Positions 1 through 6,562 of a stretch of 11,926 nt of DNA are shown here, in pieces. Origin of the DNA: DASVDK01 sp036562265 [NCBI: Thermodesulfobacteriota bacterium] (GTDB taxonomy: Bacteria; DASVDK01); assembly GCA_036562265.1 (NCBI GenBank), contig DATCKS010000584.1:1-11926 (forward strand), read 5' to 3'. Under the pieces are notes generated by a model, which searched no databases, was not told the origin of the DNA, and saw only the letters and a program-made list of their open reading frames with translations. Numbering within the stretch: position 1 is the stretch's first letter; every line of letters begins with the position of its first letter. The translations under genes and the position numbers were made by a program.

Positions 1-848
1 CCCTCGTTGAGCATGACGAGTCCCTCGGCCGGACCCCGGCCGACGTTCGCGAGGAGGTCGGCGGTGACGGAGAAGCCGGGGGCGAGGAACTGCCCCTTGA
101 AGCCCGCCTGGTAGGCGTCCTTCAGGATCTGCGCCGTGTCCGGCTCGTACCCGGCGATGAGGACGACCTCCGGCCGCGACCGCACCACGCGGTCGACCTC
201 GGCGCGATAGTTCGGCTGGTTCTCGGCGTAGGTCACCCGCTCGGCGAACTGCCCGCCGCCGGCCTCGATGCCGGCGCGGAAGGCGGCCACCATGCTGTCC
301 GCGTAGGGCACCTGCAGTTCGAGGGCGGCGACGCGCCGCGCGCCGCGCTCGAGCGCGTACTCGGCGAACGCCCGGCCGAAGAAGGCGTCGTCCGGCTCGG
401 TGCGGTAGACGAAGCCGCGCTTCTGGATCTCCGTGATGCGGCTGGCACCCGACGTGCTCATCTGCACGACCTTCTTCTCGATGCAGATCGGCGCGACGGC
501 GAGCGTCTCGCCGCTCGCCCAGCTCCCGATCACGGCGACGACCCGGTTCACGTCGATGAGCTTCTTGACGCCGCGAACGGCCGCCTCGGGGTTGGTCTGC
601 GAGTCCTCGACGAAGAGCCGGATCCGCCGGCCGAGCGGCCCGCCGGCCGCGTTGATGCGCTCGACGGCGCCCGTGATGGCCTTCTGCATCTCCGCGCCGA
701 AGGGCCCGCCCGCCCCGGTGAGGGGGGTGAGGACGCCGATCGGGATCGGGTCCGCCGCCGCGGCGAATGCCCGAAGGGGCGATGCGCTCGCGAGCCCGGC
801 CGCCGCCCCCGCGAGCACCGTTCGTCGAGAGACCGTCCACGTAGCCAT
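1..848 (-). CDS. ABC transporter substrate-binding protein, LivK/Peripla_BP_6 type (3' end off the window)
   Basis: Periplasmic ligand-binding component of a branched-chain-amino-acid-type (HAAT) ABC transporter. The reading frame is open from the ATG at 848 to the window edge: 282 codons of the roughly 380-400 usual for the family. The N-terminus reads MATWTVSRRTVLAGAAAG, a twin-arginine (Tat) signal with no lipobox cysteine, and the mature part starts near ADPIPIGVLTPLTG. Family landmarks follow: INAAGGPLGRRIRL, a VEDSQTNPEAAV segment typical of these folds, and VAVIGSWASGETLAVAP at the ligand cleft. An AAGGAGG Shine-Dalgarno sits about 6 bases upstream of the ATG. No permease or ATPase gene is visible; they may lie beyond position 1. 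The gene diverges from an XRE-cupin regulator that probably controls it. The true ligand (amino acid, amide, urea or aromatic acid) cannot be read from sequence. Family assignment is secure, substrate unknown. Confidence 0.92.
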   Translation of the reverse strand, partial: MATWTVSRRTVLAGAAAGLASASPLRAFAAAADPIPIGVLTPLTGAGGPFGAEMQKAITGAVERINAAGGPLGRRIRLFVEDSQTNPEAAVRGVKKLIDVNRVVAVIGSWASGETLAVAPICIEKKVVQMSTSGASRITEIQKRGFVYRTEPDDAFFGRAFAEYALERGARRVAALELQVPYADSMVAAFRAGIEAGGGQFAERVTYAENQPNYRAEVDRVVRSRPEVVLIAGYEPDTAQILKDAYQAGFKGQFLAPGFSVTADLLANVGRGPAEGLVMLNE

Positions 849-899
849 TGCGCGCCTCCTTCCTCCCCGCCGCTTGCCGGCGACTCCCGGATGGGGTAG

Positions 900-928
900 A
901 TGTAACCCCGTTCTGGCGAGTGGGTCAA
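900..928 (-). promoter_or_regulatory. Sigma70-like promoter of the substrate-binding protein gene
   Basis: Read on the minus strand, TTGACC (923-928, 5 of 6 to the -35 consensus) is followed by exactly 17 bases and then TTACAT (900-905, a weak -10). The start codon at 848 lies about 50 bases downstream. The AT-rich stretch just upstream (934-949) could act as an UP element or operator. The -35 and spacing are good; the -10 match is poor. Confidence 0.5.
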
Positions 929-935
929 GCTCGAC

Positions 936-949
936 TTCAAAATATTGAA
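936..949. promoter_or_regulatory. Candidate operator: TTCAA-N4-TTGAA dyad in a divergent spacer
   Basis: Perfect 5-base inverted repeat TTCAA/TTGAA around AATA, the most AT-rich spot in an otherwise GC-rich spacer. It lies directly upstream of the -35 of the substrate-binding protein gene and 28 bases before the regulator ATG at 978. This is where an autoregulated divergent XRE-type regulator would be expected to bind. Operator function is inferred from position and symmetry only. Confidence 0.4.
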
Positions 950-977
950 CACCCGCGGGAGGGGACCGATTCCGCCG

Positions 978-1601
978 ATGGACGCCGCCATGGCCAGTCG
1001 CCTGCGCGAGCTTCGGCACGCGAGCGGTCTGACGCTCGCCGAGGTCGCTCGCGCCACACGCCTGTCCCCGTCGTTCGTGAGCATGGTCGAGACGGGGAAG
1101 ACCGACATCTCGCTCGCGCGGCTCCTCTCGCTGGTGACCGCGTACGGGGTGACCATCCACGACCTGTTCATCGACAGCGCGCCGTCCGCCCGGCGCCGCG
1201 AGGCGCGAGTGATCCGCCGCAAAGGCTACGTGTCGGTGCCGCTCGCCGATCGGGGGGTGCGGCTCCTCCTCCTCGCGCCGGCGGCCGAGCGCCGGCTCGA
1301 GCCGGTGCTGATCGAGATCGACCCGGGGGCGGGGCTCAGCGCGCCGCTCAGGCACGAGGGGGAGGAGTTCGTGTACGTGATCGAGGGGGAGGTGGTGCTG
1401 ACGGTGGGACGCCGACGCCACCGCCTCGGGCCGGGCGAGACCGCCTATTACCCATCGACGCTGCCCCACCGGTTCGCCAACCCGGGCCGGCGGCGGGCGG
1501 TGCTCCTCGGCGGCGCCACCTACTCGCCGCGGCACGTGCACGGCATCGGTCTCGGCGTCGGCGCGCCCGCTAGACCACCACGAGACGGACACCGGCGGTG
1601 A
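978..1601 (+). CDS. XRE-family transcriptional regulator with C-terminal cupin domain
   Basis: DNA-binding regulator of the HTH_3 plus Cupin_2 class (207 aa), a class in which the cupin usually senses a small metabolite and the HTH controls transport or amino-acid/amine metabolism genes. With ATG 978 as start, residues 6-65 form the helix-turn-helix (LTLAEVARATRLSPSFVSMVE). Residues 115-180 form the cupin, with HEGEEFVYVIEG (H126, E130) and a later PHRFANPG (H164), the usual pocket positions. The frame stays open back to a TTG at 945, but that has no ribosome site and lies inside the dyad. ATG 978 has GGGAGGGGA at 957-965, a slightly long 12-base spacer; ATG 990 is also possible. It is divergent from the transporter gene and overlaps the VOC gene tail-to-tail by 32 bases. 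The likely target is the divergent transporter gene (inference). Confidence 0.9.
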   Translation: MDAAMASRLRELRHASGLTLAEVARATRLSPSFVSMVETGKTDISLARLLSLVTAYGVTIHDLFIDSAPSARRREARVIRRKGYVSVPLADRGVRLLLLAPAAERRLEPVLIEIDPGAGLSAPLRHEGEEFVYVIEGEVVLTVGRRRHRLGPGETAYYPSTLPHRFANPGRRRAVLLGGATYSPRHVHGIGLGVGAPARPPRDGHRR

Positions 1602-2283
1602 GGCCGGGGTCGAGCGGGCCGCGCGGCGCGCCCGCCCGCGCCGCGAGCGTGACGGCGAGCGGCCCGGTCGTGCCGGCCGTCGCCACGTACTCGAGCCGGT
1701 GCGGGCCGAGGGTCACCTCGAGTCCCGACCGCGTCGAGCCGCGGCCCGCGGCCGCGGCGACGACGGCGGCCGCGCGGGCGGGGTCCCGGGCGCCGATGGT
1801 GACCGCGGCGAGCCCGGTGACGCCGTTGGCGTGCGCGGCGGCGGCCGGCACGCGCGCCTCGCGCGGCGTGTCGTCCTCGATGAGGAAGGGGGCGACCCCG
1901 AGGTCGCCCGGCGGCGGGAAGGCGAGCCGCCACCGCAGCGTGTAGCCGTCGGGCCTGACCCGCGTCCAGGGGACGGGGTCGGAGTAGCGCAGGCCGGCGC
2001 GGTCGAAGGCGGCCAGGTCCGCCGCGAAGTCGGTCGTCCGCAGGCAGACGTCCACGAGCCCGCCGCCCCGCTGACTGGCGGGCCACCAGCGGTGCTCGGG
2101 GGCCGGCTCGAAGAAGGCGACGAGTTCGAGGTAGGAGCCGTCCTCGAAGGGGACGAGCGCGTTGTGCGTCCCGCGCGCGTGGCGTCCGCCCGGCACGACG
2201 CCGAAGCCGAGCCGCGCGTATCGGCCGGAGGCCTCCGCGAGGTCGCCGACGAGGACCACGATGTGATCGATCCCGGCGAGCAT
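1570..2283 (-). CDS. VOC-family (glyoxalase-like) protein
   Basis: Cytoplasmic 237-aa protein of the vicinal oxygen chelate superfamily, closest in layout to the Glyoxalase_3 type with two betaalphabetabetabeta modules. The first begins at once with IDHIVVLVGDLAEASGRYARLGF (residues 5-27), then GTHNALVPFEDGSYLELV with H40 and E53. H7, H40 and E53 are plausible metal ligands. The second, weaker module starts near residue 152 (NGVTGLAAVTIGARDP). VOC members include lyases, isomerases, dioxygenases and resistance proteins, so the reaction cannot be named. The ATG shares its A with the stop codon of the GntR gene upstream (TGATG), and no separate ribosome site is visible, so translation is probably coupled. 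The 3' end overlaps the convergent XRE-cupin gene. Its substrate may be the effector of the partner GntR regulator (inference). Confidence 0.85.
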   Translation of the reverse strand: MLAGIDHIVVLVGDLAEASGRYARLGFGVVPGGRHARGTHNALVPFEDGSYLELVAFFEPAPEHRWWPASQRGGGLVDVCLRTTDFAADLAAFDRAGLRYSDPVPWTRVRPDGYTLRWRLAFPPPGDLGVAPFLIEDDTPREARVPAAAAHANGVTGLAAVTIGARDPARAAAVVAAAAGRGSTRSGLEVTLGPHRLEYVATAGTTGPLAVTLAARAGAPRGPLDPGLTAGVRLVVV

Positions 2284-3002
2284 CAGCGCGGGGGCGCGAG
2301 CGCGAGCCTCACGCGGTGACGGTCGGCCCTGGAGAAGATCTGGCTGAAGAAGACCGGCCGGCCGTCGGCGTCGAGGTACAGGCGCTCCACCTCCAGGACC
2401 GGCGCGCCGACCTCGATGCCGAGCGCCGGCGCGAAGGCCGGGTCGGCGAGCCCCGCCGAGATCGTCTGGCGCACCGATGCGATCGCCACGCCGAAGCGCC
2501 GCGCGAGGAGGACGACGATCCGCGTGCGCGCAAGCTCCGCCCGCGCGTCGAGCACCTTGAGGCCGAGGGCGTGAGGCAGGTAGGCGACGGCGAAGGCGAT
2601 GGGCGCCCGGCCGAGGTACGCCACGCGGTCGAGCGCGACCACCGGGGCGTCCGGCGCGAGCGCGAGCCGCTCGGCGATGCGCGGCGTCGCGCGGACGGTC
2701 CGATGATCGACCACGCGCAGGACGTCCCCCTCGTCGCGCATCAACTCGACGAGCCCCTCCGGCGGCGTCTCGATGCGGTCCCTCGGCGCGCCGATGTAGA
2801 AGGTCCCGCGCCCCTGCTCGCGCCGGATCGTCCCGTCACGTTCGAGCACGCGCAGCGCCTGCTGGATGGTGATGCGGCTAACGTCGAACTCCGCGCAGAG
2901 GTCGGTTTCGGAGGGGAGGCGGTCGCCGGGGGTGTACTCGCGCTCGAGCCGCGCCTCGATGATCCGCTTGATCACGTAGAACTTGGCGACGAGGGGGCGC
3001 AC
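2283..3002 (-). CDS. GntR-family regulator, HutC subfamily (wHTH plus UTRA)
   Basis: 239-aa transcription factor. Residues 1-70 are a GntR winged helix: RIIEARLEREYTPGDRLPSE, then VSRITIQQALRVLERDG and the wing REQGRGTFYI. Residues from about 88 to 230 fit the UTRA effector domain (VVALDRVAYLGRAPIAF, LEVERLYLDADGRPVFFSQ). The start chosen is GTG 3002: AGGA lies 8 bases upstream and the resulting N-terminus (MRPLVAKFYVIK) matches the family. The frame extends to a TTG at 3041, but that has no ribosome site and adds 13 non-conserved residues. The gene overlaps the downstream VOC gene by one base, so the two are almost certainly cotranscribed. HutC-type proteins are usually repressors released by a sugar, amino acid or related metabolite; the effector here is unknown. 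Confidence 0.9.
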   Translation of the reverse strand: MRPLVAKFYVIKRIIEARLEREYTPGDRLPSETDLCAEFDVSRITIQQALRVLERDGTIRREQGRGTFYIGAPRDRIETPPEGLVELMRDEGDVLRVVDHRTVRATPRIAERLALAPDAPVVALDRVAYLGRAPIAFAVAYLPHALGLKVLDARAELARTRIVVLLARRFGVAIASVRQTISAGLADPAFAPALGIEVGAPVLEVERLYLDADGRPVFFSQIFSRADRHRVRLALAPPR

Positions 3003-3043
3003 GCCGTCGATCCTAACATGCGGCGTCGCGCGTCGCGGCAACC

Positions 3044-3060
3044 GACGCGTTCGCCGCGTC
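3044..3060. promoter_or_regulatory. Candidate GntR operator: GACGCG-N5-CGCGTC
   Basis: Perfect 6-base inverted repeat with a 5-base spacer, 42 bases upstream of the GTG start of the GntR gene, in the only non-coding stretch before it (3003-3120). GntR regulators commonly bind dyads in their own leader. The arms are pure GC-type sequence in a GC-rich genome, so chance occurrence is quite possible. Confidence 0.25.
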
Positions 3061-3120
3061 CTGGAGGGACCGCCTGCATCGCCGGCCTGGCGGCGACCGC
3101 CCGCGGCCGGCGCTCCGCCA

Positions 3121-4185
3121 TCAGTAGCGGTCGTTCGGCCGCCCGAAGGCCGCGCGCACGAGGGCGCCGAGCGCGCCCCGATCGACCTGCCTGGGTATCG
3201 AGAAGCGCGTCGGCTCGGAGACGAGCCGGCCCTCGGCGTCGAACACGCCGCGAACGCCCCAGAAGCCCCGCTCGTTGCCGCCCGGCAGCCCGTACCGGAG
3301 GTCGGTGAGCTCGATCACGACGCCTCCGCCGTCCGCCTGCCGCACCGCGGCGAGCGTCTCGCCGCTCGTGAACCATTCGAACGTCCGGCCGGCTTCCGTG
3401 GCGCGCACGCGGTCGACGAGCGGGCTTTCCGGGATCGGGTAGCGGGTCCAGCGGATCGGTTGCGGCGACCAGGTGGAGACGAAGCCGACCCGGACCTCGT
3501 CCGGCGTCCACACGACGACCCGGCGCAGCCAGATCTGGAAGATCGTCGTGTAGACGCGAACGCGGTCGTAGCGCACCCCGGAGGCGGCGAGCTGCCGCCT
3601 GGCCTCGGCTTCGGCGCGCGCGTTCTGGGCGAGACCGAGGAAGAGGTAGCCGGTGCCGAGGACGAGCGCCGCGCAGGCGGCCGCGGCGGCGAGTCGCACG
3701 CGCGCGGGGCGCAAGAGCCCGACCGCGAGGGCGGCGACCAGGATCGCCGTATAGGCCGGGTCGATGATCGGCACGGCCGAGAGCGCGAAGCGCCGCGTCG
3801 AGAAGGGCGCCAGAAGCTGCGTGCCGTAGATCGTGAAGACGTCGAGGAGCGGGTGAGTGACGATCGCGAGGACGAGGAGCGCGATCCACGCCCGCAGCCG
3901 CCCCGGGTCGGGGCCCGGGGCGGGACCCGGGGCACGGCGCCACTCCCAGCGGGCGATCGCGGCGCCGAGGACCGGACCGACCACCAGGCCGAACCAGAGC
4001 GAGTGGGTGATGCCGCGGTGGTACCGCCACTCGGCGAGCGGGCCCATGAAGGCGACCGGCACGATGTCGAGGTCCGGTAGCAGGGCGGCGACGGCGCCGA
4101 CGAGCGCCGCGCGGCGGCCGAGGCGCCGGTGGAAGCCGGCCTGTCCCACGGCCGCGCCGAGGGCCATCTGGGTCAACGGATCCAT
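3121..4185 (-). CDS. YdjM/DUF457-type membrane-bound metal-dependent hydrolase
   Basis: 354-aa integral membrane protein of the YdjM-like family (PF04307). The N-terminus MDPLTQMALGAAVGQ is the hallmark start. Putative metal ligands appear in family order: LLPDLDIV (D38, D40), HRGITHS (H56, H61) and THPLLDVF (H111, D115). Hydrophobic segments lie near residues 26-46, 62-80, 99-112, 143-160 and 165-184. The remaining part (about 185-354) is soluble and variable, with a FTIYGTQ/NAR region then beta-rich sequence. The ATG at 4185 is fixed by the conserved N-terminus, although no Shine-Dalgarno is visible. The frame runs open upstream to 5853, but that stretch is only the antisense of the amidase gene. 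The physiological substrate of the family is unknown. The gene diverges from the amidase gene. Confidence 0.88.
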   Translation of the reverse strand: MDPLTQMALGAAVGQAGFHRRLGRRAALVGAVAALLPDLDIVPVAFMGPLAEWRYHRGITHSLWFGLVVGPVLGAAIARWEWRRAPGPAPGPDPGRLRAWIALLVLAIVTHPLLDVFTIYGTQLLAPFSTRRFALSAVPIIDPAYTAILVAALAVGLLRPARVRLAAAAACAALVLGTGYLFLGLAQNARAEAEARRQLAASGVRYDRVRVYTTIFQIWLRRVVVWTPDEVRVGFVSTWSPQPIRWTRYPIPESPLVDRVRATEAGRTFEWFTSGETLAAVRQADGGGVVIELTDLRYGLPGGNERGFWGVRGVFDAEGRLVSEPTRFSIPRQVDRGALGALVRAAFGRPNDRY

Positions 4186-4251
4186 ACGCGGCTTGAGGAT
4201 GGCAGGAGGGCGGGAGGCTGGCAACCGGCCGTCCGGCCGGGCGGCCCGGCG

Positions 4252-4263
4252 GGCGTGCACGCC
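4252..4263. promoter_or_regulatory. 12-base perfect palindrome in a divergent spacer
   Basis: GGCGTGCACGCC is self-complementary and lies in the 126-base spacer between the YdjM-like gene (start 4185) and the amidase gene (start 4312). Its position just before the amidase -10-like element would suit an operator, but no regulator gene is adjacent and GC-rich palindromes arise often by chance. Confidence 0.25.
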
Positions 4264-4274
4264 GCGGCCGAGCG

Positions 4275-4283
4275 TGCCACACT
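4275..4283 (+). promoter_or_regulatory. Possible extended -10 element of the amidase gene
   Basis: TGCCACACT matches 7 of 9 bases of the TGCTAGACT element found before the channel gene, and sits at a similar distance from its ATG (28 versus 30 bases between element and ATG), upstream of a proper Shine-Dalgarno in both cases. No -35 is recognisable. Weak on its own; the positional parallel is the main support. Confidence 0.3.
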
Positions 4284-4311
4284 CGAGCCGAGCGAGCACC
4301 TGGAGGACGAC

Positions 4312-5754
4312 ATGCCGCCGGCTCGAGACCCCGACGTCTGCTTCCTGTCCGCCGGCGACCTCGTGCGCCGCTTTCGCGCCAGGCGCCTGTCGCCGACCGA
4401 GGTCGTGCAGGCGGTCCTCGCCCGGATCGACGCCCTGAACCCCCGGCTGGGCGCGATGGTGACCGTGGACCGGGAGGGGGCACTTGCCGCCGCCCGGCGA
4501 GCGACGGCGGCGCTCGGGCGAGGCCGTACGCTGCCGCCGCTGCACGGCGTCCCGGTCACCGTCAAGGACGTGATCCCGACCAGGGGCATGCGCACGACCT
4601 TTGGCTCCAGGATCCACGAGCACCACGTCCCCGACGAGGACGCGCTCGTCGTCGAGCGGCTCAGGGCGGCCGGCGCCATCGTGATCGGGAAGACCAACAC
4701 GCCGGAGTTCGGCGCGGGCGCCAACACGTTCAACGCCGTCTTCGGCGCCACGCGGAACCCGTGGGATCCACGGCTCACCTGCGGCGGCTCGAGCGGAGGG
4801 GCCGCCGTCGCGCTCGCGACCGGCATGGGGCCGCTCGCCCTCGGCAGCGACCTCGGCGGCTCGCTCCGCATCCCGGCGGCCTTCTGCGGCGTCGTCGGCT
4901 TCCGGCCCACCCCCGGCCTCGTGCCCGTCTACCCGACGGTCCTCGCGTGGGACACGTTGAGCGTGCAGGGGCCCATGGCGCGCACCGTCGACGACACCGC
5001 GCGCCTCCTGGCCGTCATCGCCGGGCCGGACGACCGCGCGCCGATCTCCTATCCGGCGGACCCGCGCGAGTTCCTCCGGGCCGTGCGCTCGCCGTCCGTG
5101 CGCGGCTGGCGGGTGGCGTTCAGCACCGACCTGAACGGGATCGTCCCGATGGACCCGGAAGTGGCGAGCGTGGCCGAGGGGGCGATCGACGTCTTCCGCT
5201 CGCTCGGCGCCCGCGTCGAGCGGGGGGCGCCGGACTTCGACGGCCTCCACGAGATCGTGCTCGCCACCCGCGGCCTGTCGATGGTGGCCCGGCACGCGGA
5301 GAAGCTGCCGCGCTGGCGCGACGAGATGCAGGCCGGGCTCGTGTGGAACATCGAGCAGGGGCTCTCGCTCGACCCGGCGACCATCGGTCGGGCCGAGCGG
5401 CTGCGGACGGCGCTCTGGCACCGGGTGCGGGCCTTCATGGCCGAGCGAGACCTCCTGCTCCTGCCGACCACCTCGCTGCCCCCTTTCCCGGTGGAGCAGC
5501 CGTACCCGACCGAGGTCGCCGGCCGCCGGCTCGAGACGTACGTCCAGTGGATCTACCCGACCTACGCGATCTCGGTCGTCGGGCTGCCGGCCATCTCGGT
5601 CCCGTGCGGCTTCACGCGGGAGGGGCTGCCGGTCGGCCTGCAGATCGTCGGCCGCCGCATGCAGGACGCGGCCGTGTTGCGGGCCGCCGCCGCCTTCGAG
5701 CGGGCGGCGCCGTGGGCCGGCGCCGTCCCGCCCATCGTTCGCGAGGGCGCTTGA
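4312..5754 (+). CDS. Amidase-signature family hydrolase (GatA-like amidase)
   Basis: 480-aa cytoplasmic hydrolase that cleaves a C-N amide bond. The Ser-cisSer-Lys triad is complete: K85 in VTVKDV, S160 in CGGSSGG, and nucleophile S184 in GSDLGGSLRIPAAFCG. The K-S (75) and S-S (24) spacings are the same as I recall for fatty acid amide hydrolase. The N-terminus (LSAGDLVRRFRARRLSPTEVVQAVLARIDALNP) and C-terminus (LPAISVPCGFTREGLPVGLQIVGRR) are family-typical and the length is normal. The start is ATG 4312, with GGAGG 5 bases upstream; the frame extends back to 4129 without support. No gatB or gatC lies beside it, and the IEQGLSLDPATIGRA region resembles stand-alone amidases, so tRNA amidotransferase is unlikely. 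Substrate unknown. Its stop codon is embedded in the -35 of the next gene. Confidence 0.93.
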   Translation: MPPARDPDVCFLSAGDLVRRFRARRLSPTEVVQAVLARIDALNPRLGAMVTVDREGALAAARRATAALGRGRTLPPLHGVPVTVKDVIPTRGMRTTFGSRIHEHHVPDEDALVVERLRAAGAIVIGKTNTPEFGAGANTFNAVFGATRNPWDPRLTCGGSSGGAAVALATGMGPLALGSDLGGSLRIPAAFCGVVGFRPTPGLVPVYPTVLAWDTLSVQGPMARTVDDTARLLAVIAGPDDRAPISYPADPREFLRAVRSPSVRGWRVAFSTDLNGIVPMDPEVASVAEGAIDVFRSLGARVERGAPDFDGLHEIVLATRGLSMVARHAEKLPRWRDEMQAGLVWNIEQGLSLDPATIGRAERLRTALWHRVRAFMAERDLLLLPTTSLPPFPVEQPYPTEVAGRRLETYVQWIYPTYAISVVGLPAISVPCGFTREGLPVGLQIVGRRMQDAAVLRAAAAFERAAPWAGAVPPIVREGA

Positions 5755-5779
5755 CACCGCCGGTTCGGCAGTGTAGAGG
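5751..5779 (+). promoter_or_regulatory. Promoter TTGACA-N17-TAGAGG of the receiver-PilZ gene
   Basis: A perfect -35 hexamer TTGACA (5751-5756) is followed by exactly 17 bases and TAGAGG (5774-5779, 3 of 6). The TGA inside the -35 is the amidase stop codon. Transcription would start about 6-7 bases after the -10, at or beside the ATG at 5786, giving a leaderless or almost leaderless mRNA. The AGAGG within the -10 could alternatively serve as a ribosome site if transcription begins upstream. Confidence 0.55.
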
Positions 5780-5785
5780 CGGCGC

Positions 5786-6496
5786 ATGCTGCGCCTCCTC
5801 CTGGCCGACGCCGGCCTGGCCGAGACGGTCGCACGGGGACGCCTCTTCCGCAATCAGCCGAACGCGCGGATCGTGTCGGCGCGCAATCGGGCCGAGCTCC
5901 TCTCCGCGGCGAGGCGCGAGCGGCCGCAACTGATCGCCGTCGACGCGGACTTCTACAGGAGCCAGATCGACGACCTCATCCGCACCCTGCGCCGCGAGCC
6001 GGTCCTGCGATCCGTCCCGATCATCGTGACCACGGCGAAGTGGCGCGAGTCGCTGCAGGAGTTGCTGCTCGGCGCCGGGGCCAACGCGCTCCTCGTCAAG
6101 CCGGTGCCCGTGCAGCAGATCTACGATCTCGTTCGCGCCGCCGGCCCGGCCATGGCGCTCGACGTCCGCGTGCCGGTCGGCGCCGAGGCGACCTTCCTCG
6201 TGGGGGGTCGGGAGCGGCGAGGGCGGATCGTGAACGTCTCGAGGGGCGGCCTCTATCTCGAGTGCGACGCCCCGCCGGCCGTGGGGACGCCGGTGCGGGT
6301 GACGCTGTCGCTGCCGGCCTTCACGAACGTCGCGCAGGTCGACGGCGTCGTCACCTGGACCAACGACGGCCGGACCGCCTCCGTCTCCCACGTCCCGCGC
6401 GGGGTGGGCGTCAGGTTCGTCGACGCGCCGCTCGTGGCGCGCAAGATGATCGCGCTCTACGTCTCGATGTCGAAGACGGTCGTCCGGGTGACGTAG
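5786..6496 (+). CDS. Response-regulator receiver fused to PilZ domain
   Basis: 236-aa cytoplasmic signalling protein. Residues 1-118 fold like a CheY receiver: LLLADAG with D8 (one of the usual two acidic residues; the other position is A7), D53 in LIAVDADF as likely phospho-acceptor, T82/T83 in IIVTTAK and K105 in LLVKPV. Residues about 123-232 are a PilZ domain: MALDVRVPVGAEATF, GRIVNVSRGGLYLEC, then VDGVVTW and RGVGVRF. The c-di-GMP signature is eroded: RxxxR reads AxxxR (A124, R128), and DxSxxG reads NxSxxG (N150, S152, G155). The protein may bind c-di-GMP weakly or act through protein contacts, as known for type IV pilus PilZ proteins. No kinase or motility gene is adjacent. Domain calls are secure; signalling competence is uncertain. 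Confidence 0.88.
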   Translation: MLRLLLADAGLAETVARGRLFRNQPNARIVSARNRAELLSAARRERPQLIAVDADFYRSQIDDLIRTLRREPVLRSVPIIVTTAKWRESLQELLLGAGANALLVKPVPVQQIYDLVRAAGPAMALDVRVPVGAEATFLVGGRERRGRIVNVSRGGLYLECDAPPAVGTPVRVTLSLPAFTNVAQVDGVVTWTNDGRTASVSHVPRGVGVRFVDAPLVARKMIALYVSMSKTVVRVT

Positions 6497-6550
6497 GCCC
6501 CTACCGGATGAGACGCGCGAAACCGCACGGCCCCCTCCCGGCGCGCCGCG

Positions 6551-6556
6551 TATGAT
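6551..6556 (+). promoter_or_regulatory. -10 element TATGAT, 6 bases before the oxygenase ATG
   Basis: TATGAT matches the -10 consensus at 5 of 6 positions, is followed by 6 bases and then ATG 6563, and no Shine-Dalgarno is present. This is the geometry of a leaderless transcript. The bases at the -35 distance (around 6528-6533) are GC-only with no TTGACA likeness. Confidence 0.45.
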
Positions 6557-6562
6557 CGTCGC

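Noticed and set aside
433-948. 171-codon plus-strand open frame
   Set aside because: Antisense to the substrate-binding protein gene and its promoter region; no domain, no ribosome site.
4201-4260. GC-rich repeats (CCGGCC/GGCCGG runs) in the spacer before the amidase, considered as a repeat family or CRISPR-like unit
   Set aside because: No repeated unit with regular spacing; simple composition explains them.
4186-5853. 556-codon upstream extension of the YdjM-like frame (a 910-codon open frame in total), antisense to the amidase gene
   Set aside because: It is the antisense of a well-conserved amidase, has an Arg/Gly/Asp-rich composition typical of GC-rich shadow frames, and the known family N-terminus MDPLTQ begins at 4185.
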